Assembly: GCF_009469605.1 (NCBI RefSeq)
Contig: NZ_SSXU01000002.1
Span: 238,807-302,806 of the forward strand
Source of the DNA: Zoogloea sp. 1C4
GTDB lineage: Bacteria; Pseudomonadota; Gammaproteobacteria; Burkholderiales; Rhodocyclaceae
DNA length: 64,000 nt
Direction: 5' to 3'
The number at the start of each line of letters is the position of its first letter. Position 1 is the first letter of the stretch. The notes under the pieces are model-generated. The model was not told the DNA's origin. It did not search any database and saw only the letters and a list, made by a program, of their open reading frames with translations. The position numbers and the translations under genes are program-made. Shown in pieces: positions 18,123 through 24,653 of this stretch.

Positions 18123-18166
18123 CTGGACAAATCCAGTGCTCATGTGTGTAATGGAGTGTGTAACGG
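18123..18166. promoter_or_regulatory. Candidate integrase arm-type sites beside attL
   Basis: GTGTGTAATGG (18144-18154) and GTGTGTAACGG (18156-18166) are direct repeats, 10 of 11 identical, one base apart. A small dyad CTGGA/TCCAG (18123-18136) precedes them. Together they fill the 153-bp space between the trpG junction and the integrase start, where arm-type binding sites and the int promoter are expected. Confidence 0.5.
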
Positions 18167-18189
18167 GCCAAACTGGAGGCGTTATACAC

Positions 18190-19470
18190 ATGGCACTCAC
18201 AGCACTCAATCTTCTCTCGGCGCGCAAAGTGGAAACGGCGCAGCCCAGGCCCAAGGTGTACCAACTCCGGGACGGAGGCAGCCTCTTTTTGCGCGTTCAG
18301 CCCAACGGCTCCAAGCTCTGGTGGTACCGCTACCGGCTGGGCGGCGCTGAACAGGTGTACTCAATCGGGGTGTACCCAAAGGTCACGCTGGAGGCAGCCC
18401 GTGCGGAACGGGACCGGGCAAAGGCGTTGGTCAAGAAGGGCCTCGACCCCATCGTGGAGAAAAAGGCGGCGATCGCCCTCCAGGCCGACACATACGAACG
18501 CACGTTCGAGACCGTTGCTCGGGAGTGGATCGTCAGCAATGCTCACTGGAGCGAGTACTACACCAACCAGGTCACCAGCTACCTTGAGAAGGATGTTTTC
18601 CCCCGGATTGGCAAGTTGCCGATCAGCAGCATCAGGGCTCCACATCTGCGCCCCATCATCAAGGATGTGGCGGCTCGTGGCGCGAAGACTGTGGCGATCC
18701 TCATCCGCCAGTGGTGTGGGCAAATCTTCAGTTATGCGGCTGCCCAAGGTCTCTGCGAATACGATCCTGCCGCCTTGCTCAAGGGACTGGTCAAGCGCCC
18801 TCAGGTCCGCCACAACCCTCCGTTGACATGGGCAGAGATCCCGGACTTTCTCAATCGTGTGGACAACGAAGGGGGTTACCAGACGACAGTCCTCGCCCTC
18901 AAGCTGATGGCTTTGACCTACGTGCGCACCGTAGAACTGCGCAAGGCCTCCTGGGAAGAGTTCGACCTGGACAACGCCATGTGGTCGATTCCGTCCGAGC
19001 GCATGAAGATGCGACGCCCCCATCTGGTTCCCCTGTCACGGCAGGCGGTGGCCGCTCTTAGGGAACTACATGCTCTAACTGGCGGCGGCAAAGTATTGTT
19101 CCCGAGCTACAGAAAGCCGGGACAAGTGATGTCGGCAACGACGCTCAATCAAGCACTCAAGCGCATGGGTTATGGCGGACGGTTTTCGTCCCATGGCTTC
19201 CGCTCGACCGCAACGACGATCCTTGGACTGTTGGGATATCCGGAGAAGCGGGTCGATCTTCAACTCGCTCATTCCAAAAAGAGCAAGGACTCATCGCGCG
19301 CGCCCTACGATCACACGAAGTTTGTGGAGTCCCGCAAGGTAATCATGCAGGACTGGGCTGACATCCTTGACTCATTGCAGGCAGGGAAACCCGTTGAAGG
19401 GGTCACGAAGGCGTTTGGCCCCATGTCGAAGCGTAGAACGGCGCTGCTCCGTGTCATAGAGCGCGAGTGA
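18190..19470 (+). CDS. int: ICE tyrosine integrase (P4 family)
   Basis: This protein of about 426 residues has an N-terminal DUF4102 arm-binding domain (LRDGGSLFLRVQPNGSKLWW), a SAM-like core-binding domain (about 105-205) and a C-terminal catalytic domain with Arg in YVRTVELRKASWEEF, HxxR in SHGFRSTATT and the nucleophile Tyr in SRAPYDHTKF. It catalyses site-specific insertion and excision of the element. The ATG at 18190 has TGGAGG ten bases upstream; an in-frame start at 18136 would overlap the presumed binding sites. Int is transcribed away from the attachment site, as in ICEclc-type elements. Confidence 0.92.
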   Translation: MALTALNLLSARKVETAQPRPKVYQLRDGGSLFLRVQPNGSKLWWYRYRLGGAEQVYSIGVYPKVTLEAARAERDRAKALVKKGLDPIVEKKAAIALQADTYERTFETVAREWIVSNAHWSEYYTNQVTSYLEKDVFPRIGKLPISSIRAPHLRPIIKDVAARGAKTVAILIRQWCGQIFSYAAAQGLCEYDPAALLKGLVKRPQVRHNPPLTWAEIPDFLNRVDNEGGYQTTVLALKLMALTYVRTVELRKASWEEFDLDNAMWSIPSERMKMRRPHLVPLSRQAVAALRELHALTGGGKVLFPSYRKPGQVMSATTLNQALKRMGYGGRFSSHGFRSTATTILGLLGYPEKRVDLQLAHSKKSKDSSRAPYDHTKFVESRKVIMQDWADILDSLQAGKPVEGVTKAFGPMSKRRTALLRVIERE

Positions 19471-19553
19471 TGTCTGCTGCTTGGCGAGTGGAATGCCTAA
19501 TGCACGTGTAGCACCTTGAACTGAAGACGCAGAACGAGGACATTGGCACTCGA

Positions 19554-20213
19554 CTAGGTTGGAGCATTCTTGGCGACCTGCAGTGCTCTGCGCTCGAACC
19601 GCTCTGAAACAACGTCGGCTTGTCCGCAGGGCCGCTGCAGGTGGGTCACGATCTCGTAGGGTCCGTCAGACAGCGGCCGTGTGTGAATGCCCCATCCCTG
19701 CGCATGCTCAATGCGCGATTGCGCGGATACCCCGACGCCGTAGCCGGCAGCGACCCATAGCGCGATCATCTCGAAGGAAGAGACACGCTGAATGTTCTGT
19801 TGACTCACCGCGGGAAGAGAAGGCAGCCGCTGATCCAGCAAAGGGCAATTCTCTGCAGGCCAGCGAAAGACGGAGTAGTCCAACAGTTCGGCGATCGTGA
19901 GCTTCGCCTGGTCAAGTAAGGGAAAGCGCAACGGCATGGCGACGGCCATGTTCTCGGTCCATAGAGGTTGGCTTTTCAGCGACGGATCGCTCGATCCTTC
20001 AAGCGTCATGCCCGCGTCGTAGCGGCCTTCCCGAAGTCCCGCAATCAAATCATCGGCTGTGACCTCATGAAACGAAATGGTGACTTCCGGCTCTTCCGCA
20101 CGCTGCAACGCAAGCAATGCCGAAAGATGCGATGACGGTACGCCAGGCGCTATGGCAAGCCTGAAATTGGAAAAGGAAAACTGGCTGGTGGCGTCGTGCA
20201 TGAGAGCCCCCAC
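19554..20213 (-). CDS. LysR-type effector-binding domain without DNA-binding domain
   Basis: The 219-residue product aligns with only the periplasmic-binding-protein-like half of a LysR regulator: LRLAIAPG-like start (NFRLAIAPGVPSSHL), a VTISFHEV strand, and SSFEMIALWVAAGYGVGV near the end. No helix-turn-helix precedes it; the frame opens only at 20213 (or ATG at 20201). It may be a truncated regulator or a stand-alone ligand sensor that modulates the neighbouring XRE or LysR protein. It is divergent from the XRE gene, with three dyads between them. Confidence 0.75.
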   Translation of the reverse strand: MGALMHDATSQFSFSNFRLAIAPGVPSSHLSALLALQRAEEPEVTISFHEVTADDLIAGLREGRYDAGMTLEGSSDPSLKSQPLWTENMAVAMPLRFPLLDQAKLTIAELLDYSVFRWPAENCPLLDQRLPSLPAVSQQNIQRVSSFEMIALWVAAGYGVGVSAQSRIEHAQGWGIHTRPLSDGPYEIVTHLQRPCGQADVVSERFERRALQVAKNAPT

Positions 20214-20257
20214 AAAGCGATCGGATCAAAAAGGCGAGCCACCATGATAGCCAAAAG

Positions 20258-20297
20258 AGATATCTTTAACGTGGTTAAATTCGGTCGATTGATCGAC
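20258..20297. promoter_or_regulatory. Three adjacent dyads between divergent regulators
   Basis: Within 40 bp lie AGATATCT (20258-20265), TTTAAC-GTG-GTTAAA (20265-20279, perfect) and GTCGAT-TG-ATCGAC (20284-20297, perfect). The XRE gene begins eight bases later. The arrangement suggests a multi-site operator for the XRE protein and/or a LysR-type regulator controlling both divergent genes. Confidence 0.55.
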
Positions 20298-20304
20298 GCT
20301 TCTG

Positions 20305-20601
20305 GTGATGCAGAAGCGCAGCGTTCAACCGGGCCGCCCCCCTGGCACAACCACCTATGAAGCCGAGCCGGCACTGGCCTTCGGCCAAGCGGTGCGTGCT
20401 GCCCGCTTGGCGCAGGGAGTCGCTCAGGATGAATTCGCGTCCATGGCTGGTATAGCTCGCTCGCATATGGGCAAGATCGAGCGTGGGGAGCACATGCCCA
20501 CGCTCGCATTGATACTGAAAATCTCCGCTGCCCTCAGCATAAGTGCGGCAGAGCTGATGAGTGCAACGGAACGCAATCTTCGTGCCGATGCCCAATCTTA
20601 A
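20305..20601 (+). CDS. XRE-family transcriptional regulator
   Basis: This 98-residue protein has a Cro/CI helix-turn-helix at about residues 28-82 (AVRAARLAQGVAQDEFASMA, GIARSHMGKIERGEHMPTL, LILKISAAL). The start is GTG at 20305 or ATG at 20308. It lies between an HTH-less LysR domain and a full LysR gene near the integrase, a common place for ICE maintenance regulators. Its target is unknown, though the dyads directly upstream suggest autoregulation. Confidence 0.85.
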   Translation: MMQKRSVQPGRPPGTTTYEAEPALAFGQAVRAARLAQGVAQDEFASMAGIARSHMGKIERGEHMPTLALILKISAALSISAAELMSATERNLRADAQS

Positions 20602-20619
20602 GTGGTGCGGTCCGTTGCG

Positions 20620-21516
20620 TCAGTCGCTCGAAGGGTCCCGGAGGCGGTCGATAAATCGCACCAGCGAAGCCGATGAGTTGCTGCTTTCGAGTCGAAGCAG
20701 GTAGGTGGTGATCACGGCTGTATCCAGCGCCAATGGACGGATCACCACGTCCGGTCGCTGGCTGACCGGAATCTTGGTCGCCGTCATGAAGCCCACGCCG
20801 TAGCCGGCACCGACCAAGGTGAGCATCATGTCCAGCGAGGAAACCTCCTCAACGACATTCAGTTTGTGTTCCTGGGTCTGCAGGAGGCGCGCCAACTCGC
20901 GGCAGTAGCCTTCGCACACCTGGGGATCGCACAGGACAAGAGGATGCCCCCGGAGTTCATGGAGTGGAACCTCCTTGTGGACGAGCAGTGCGTGCCGGGC
21001 TGGCAAGGCGACCACCAGCGGGTCCTGCCAGATAGGTTCGGCGACGATGCCATCACCGACGTCGGCGGTATGAGCGAATCCGATGCAGAAGTCGCCCGAG
21101 CGCAGGCCGCGCAACTGCTCGGCCAAAGGCACTTCGGACATCCGTATCTCGATCTCGGGTTCTTCGGCACGGCAACGGGCTAGAAACGCCGACAGCCGGG
21201 GATCGAGCGCGCCGTCGGATACGGCGATGCGCAGGGTGCCTCGCAAGCCCGCCGCGACAGCCTTGACGTTCTCGCGGGCCTGCTCCAGGACGGTGAATAG
21301 CCGGCGAGTGTCCTGCAGGAACACGGCACCCGCAGCGGTCAGTCGGGTGCCCCGGCGGTCCCGGTCGAAGAGCACAGCGCCTAACTCGTCCTCAAGCTCC
21401 TTGATGGCGCGGGACAGAGGAGGTTGCTCAATGTGAAGACGCTCAGCCGCCCGTGTGAAATGAAGTTCTTCGGCCAAAACGATAAAGCAACGCAGGTGCC
21501 GCAGTTCCATGAGCAA
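20620..21516 (-). CDS. LysR-family transcriptional regulator
   Basis: A complete 298-residue LysR regulator. The winged helix-turn-helix is N-terminal (MELRHLRCFIVLAEELHFTRAAERLHIEQPPLSRAIKELEDELGA spans about 3-47; core FTRAAERLHIEQPPLSRAIK), followed by the effector domain (LRIAVSDGALDPRLSAFLAR, VVALPARHALL, LTLVGAGYGVGFM). It is of the CatR/BenM-like group by overall look, but the inducer is unknown. It lies 181 bp downstream of the last gene of the long cargo directon, on the same strand, and its promoter probably lies in that gap, where I see no gene. Confidence 0.88.
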   Translation of the reverse strand: MLMELRHLRCFIVLAEELHFTRAAERLHIEQPPLSRAIKELEDELGAVLFDRDRRGTRLTAAGAVFLQDTRRLFTVLEQARENVKAVAAGLRGTLRIAVSDGALDPRLSAFLARCRAEEPEIEIRMSEVPLAEQLRGLRSGDFCIGFAHTADVGDGIVAEPIWQDPLVVALPARHALLVHKEVPLHELRGHPLVLCDPQVCEGYCRELARLLQTQEHKLNVVEEVSSLDMMLTLVGAGYGVGFMTATKIPVSQRPDVVIRPLALDTAVITTYLLRLESSNSSASLVRFIDRLRDPSSD

Positions 21517-21697
21517 TGTTCCTATTCAGGCGCTGACGACCTCCTTCTGTTTGCTCCACGCGATGCAGGTTGAAAACTTCTTTTAAGCGATGTTTTTTCA
21601 TATGTTCTTGAGCATGAGATGTAGGCGTTCAACTTTTCCAAACGAGAGGCCGGGCTGTGTTTGACCGAGCATTCAAGAGCCCTGTTTATCCACGGCG

Positions 21698-23215
21698 CTA
21701 AGGTTCAATCTTTACAATGTCCCCAATGCCTTGTACGTATGCGAGTGCATAGGCCATCTCTCCAGAGGTTTGCGCATGCAAAAACATCAATGGTTGTCCG
21801 CGTGTTATCTCGTCACCTAAGCGCACCTGCAATTGAATCCCTGCGGCTGGACTCTCAGGCGCACCGGCCAATTTGGCTAAACGAGAAAGCTTACGGTTGT
21901 CGATGTGTACTGCTCGGCCTGAAGTGGTTGCCAAAAGCGGTTCGACATAGAGAGCTTGGGGCGGCTCACGAAATCCCCCCTGAGCCGCGCAGATTCTCTG
22001 AAATTTTTCCCACGCGCGGCCACTGCTGATCGTCTCATGAGCCAACCGAAGTCCCTCCCCTTCTTTGGCGACGCCGCCAAGCTCAAGCACCGCGCCCGCC
22101 ACCAACGCCACGCGGTCACATAGGTCTTGCGGCGCATCCGCCTCGTTGCGCAATACGGCCAACACGTCGCGCGCCTCCAACGCCGGGCCGATACCTCTGC
22201 CGACAGGCTGATTCCCGTCTGTAAACAGGCAACGCAATACAAGGCCAAATGACGCGGCGACTTCCGAAAGGTGATGCGCAAGATGCTCGGCAGTTTCCCG
22301 GCTGCGGACTTTTGCGGTTGGCCCAACCGGAATATCGATCACGATGTGGGTCGCCCCTGCTGCAATCTTCTTGGATAACACCGAGGCAATCAGTTGTCCT
22401 TGCGTGTCGATATCCAGTTCACGCTCAATACGCACGAAGATGTCGTCCGCGGGGCTGAGGTGCATCGCGCCGCCCCACGCCACGCATCCACCCTCTTTCT
22501 CCACGACCTTTCTGAGCGTATCCAGGTCCAGGTCTACAGGAGCCAGCGTTTCCATGGTGTCCGCGGTGCCAGCGGGAGAGGTGATGGCGCGTGATGAGGT
22601 CTTGGGCATCACCAATCCATTGGCTGCGGCGATGGCAACCACCAACGGCGTGGTGCGATTTCCCGGTAATCCGCCCACGCAATGCTTGTCCACAACAATC
22701 GGAGCCTGCCATTGCAGGTGATCCCCGACATCGACCATCGCACGGGTGAGATGGATGGTCTCTTGCATATCCAGAGGCAGTACCGCCGTTGCGGTCAGGA
22801 AGGCCGAAAGTGCGACATCGGTATAGCGACCATCGACCACATCACGGACGATCGCCTGCAACTCCGTCGTTTGCAGTCGGTGGCCGTGAATTCGCGCACG
22901 CACGGCCGACAACGATTCGAGCAGCGGAGGATGCCGAACCTGCACAAGATCGCCCTCATGAATGTCCAGGGCATCCCAGGCGGCCTCGGACAGAGCGATC
23001 TGTCCGGTTTTGAGCAGATCGCTGTCGATTTGGTACAGTAGCGCTTGCACAGTGCGGTCGCCGGCAATGATCAGTACCTGTGACCGCGGTGCCAGCCCTT
23101 CGGCACGGCAGACATGGCAATCGGTACGCATCAAGACGACGGGTTGATGCTGGGCATGCAGTCGCATGCGCAATGCTTGCAAGGCGGGTGTCTGGGGCGT
23201 GATGCGGGCACTCAC
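21698..23215 (-). CDS. AMP phosphorylase-like enzyme (archaeal-type thymidine phosphorylase family)
   Basis: This protein of about 505 residues belongs to the long (about 500) thymidine-phosphorylase branch that includes archaeal AMP phosphorylase. It has the extra N-terminal domain (VLMRTDCHVCRAEGL) and the core motif DKHCVGGLPGNRTTPLVV, followed by PKTSSRAITSPAGTADTME. AMP phosphorylases convert NMP plus phosphate to base plus ribose 1,5-bisphosphate. Plain deoA enzymes are shorter (about 440) and lack the N-terminal domain. The GTG start at 23215 overlaps the upstream TGA (GTGA) and has AGGAG seven bases ahead, so it is translationally coupled to the beta-CASP gene. It is the last gene of the directon. 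Confidence 0.82.
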   Translation of the reverse strand: MSARITPQTPALQALRMRLHAQHQPVVLMRTDCHVCRAEGLAPRSQVLIIAGDRTVQALLYQIDSDLLKTGQIALSEAAWDALDIHEGDLVQVRHPPLLESLSAVRARIHGHRLQTTELQAIVRDVVDGRYTDVALSAFLTATAVLPLDMQETIHLTRAMVDVGDHLQWQAPIVVDKHCVGGLPGNRTTPLVVAIAAANGLVMPKTSSRAITSPAGTADTMETLAPVDLDLDTLRKVVEKEGGCVAWGGAMHLSPADDIFVRIERELDIDTQGQLIASVLSKKIAAGATHIVIDIPVGPTAKVRSRETAEHLAHHLSEVAASFGLVLRCLFTDGNQPVGRGIGPALEARDVLAVLRNEADAPQDLCDRVALVAGAVLELGGVAKEGEGLRLAHETISSGRAWEKFQRICAAQGGFREPPQALYVEPLLATTSGRAVHIDNRKLSRLAKLAGAPESPAAGIQLQVRLGDEITRGQPLMFLHAQTSGEMAYALAYVQGIGDIVKIEP

Positions 23216-24570
23216 AGGGCGAACTCCTGGTTTTGCATGGGCACCGATGCGTGCCAATTGAGTTCGCGCTGGATACGTTCGCGCAGCGCCTCAGAGGCAT
23301 CAGATTCACCGTGAACAATGAACACTCTTTCCGGCGCCTTGGTAAAGCCGCGCAGCCATCGCATCAGCTCATCGCTGTCGGCATGAGCCGACAACATCGC
23401 AAGCTCGGCGACCTCTGCCTTGATCGGCATCCAGCGTCCATGGATCTTGACTTCGCGAGCGCCCTCAAGCAGCTTGCGCCCGCGCGTACCTGCTGCTTGG
23501 AATCCAGAGAACAGCAGCGTGTTCTGATGGCTACCGCCAAACGCTTCTATGTGATGCAGCACGCGGCCGCCGGTGGCCATGCCGCTGGCGGAAATAATCA
23601 CCTTGGGGTATCGATTCGCCGATAGCGCCTTGGACTCTTCAACGTCGCGCACGTATGTGACTTCTGAGAATGCCGTCTCGAAATCGTGTTGAGCGAGCTT
23701 GTGGTCGTCGGCATGGCGGTGCAGCAGCGCAGTTGCGCTGGTGGCCATGGGACTGTCCAGATAGACGGGCACGTTGCGGAGCCGACCGCGCTGTCGCAAC
23801 AGCCATAGGTCATAGATCAACGACTGCGCGCGTCCTACGGCAAAAGCGGGAATCACTACGGTGCCTCCGCGGCGAGTCGTACGCTCGATGATGTCGCCTA
23901 GCGCTTCGACGGCATCGGAACGGTCATGATGACGATTGCCATAGGTGGACTCGATGATGATGTAGTCCGCTTCCGTGACGGGTTCAGGATCAGGCATGAC
24001 CGCATCGTCATAGCGGCCCAGGTCGCCGGAGAACACCAAACGCTTGCCGCCGATGTCGATCTGCGCCGTCGCCGCTCCAAGAATGTGGCCGGCCCTGCGT
24101 AGAACCAGGCGTGCACCGCCCGGCAATACCGTCTCCTGATGCAGTGGCACGGGCTTGAACTGCAAGAGCGTGCGTTCGGCATCTCGGACCCGATACAGGG
24201 CAAGGGCTGGCTTGTGCTTGGAAAATCCCTTCCGGTTGGCGAACTCGGCATCCTTCTCCTGCAACCAAGCACTGTCGAGCAGGATGAGTTCGGCGACGTC
24301 CCGTGTGGCTGGCGTCGAGAAAATCTTCCCGCGGAACCCGTTCAGCACCAATCGGGGGAGATATCCACAATGATCCAGGTGCGCGTGCGTCAGTACAACC
24401 GCATCGATGTCCTTGGACTCAACGACAAGATGCTGCCAGTTCAGCTCGCGCAGGTTCTTCAGTCCTTGGAAAAGTCCGCAGTCGATCAGGATGCGGGTAC
24501 TGCCATATGTGATCAGGTGTTTGGAGCCGGTGACGGTACCGGCACCGCCCAGGCTGGTCAGTGAGAGCAT
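23212..24570 (-). CDS. Beta-CASP metallo-beta-lactamase-fold RNase
   Basis: This 452-residue protein has a metallo-beta-lactamase core with the zinc motif LTHAHLDHCGYLPRL (about 58-72), then DLGRY, a beta-CASP insertion (YIIIESTYGNRHH, VVIPAFAVGRAQ, SASGMATGGRVLHH) and the C-terminal RNA-metabolism MBL segment (AMLSAHADSDELMRWL, VFIVHGE). These features mark the YSH1/CPSF-like bacterial RNases. It probably cleaves or degrades RNA in the cytosol. GAGGAG lies seven bases before the ATG. Its coupling to a nucleotide phosphorylase suggests RNA turnover feeding nucleotide breakdown; that link is inferred. Confidence 0.85.
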   Translation of the reverse strand: MLSLTSLGGAGTVTGSKHLITYGSTRILIDCGLFQGLKNLRELNWQHLVVESKDIDAVVLTHAHLDHCGYLPRLVLNGFRGKIFSTPATRDVAELILLDSAWLQEKDAEFANRKGFSKHKPALALYRVRDAERTLLQFKPVPLHQETVLPGGARLVLRRAGHILGAATAQIDIGGKRLVFSGDLGRYDDAVMPDPEPVTEADYIIIESTYGNRHHDRSDAVEALGDIIERTTRRGGTVVIPAFAVGRAQSLIYDLWLLRQRGRLRNVPVYLDSPMATSATALLHRHADDHKLAQHDFETAFSEVTYVRDVEESKALSANRYPKVIISASGMATGGRVLHHIEAFGGSHQNTLLFSGFQAAGTRGRKLLEGAREVKIHGRWMPIKAEVAELAMLSAHADSDELMRWLRGFTKAPERVFIVHGESDASEALRERIQRELNWHASVPMQNQEFAL

Positions 24571-24653
24571 GAAGTTGTCTCCTCGCTTGTTGGTGGGTTG
24601 TGAAATCAGGAGCTGGCGCGGTCACTGCGGACCGTGTCAGAACCACTTGAAAT

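Noticed and set aside
18001-18200. tRNA gene at the ICE border
   Set aside because: ICEs of this type often use tRNAs, but no cloverleaf is visible; the border is trpG coding sequence.
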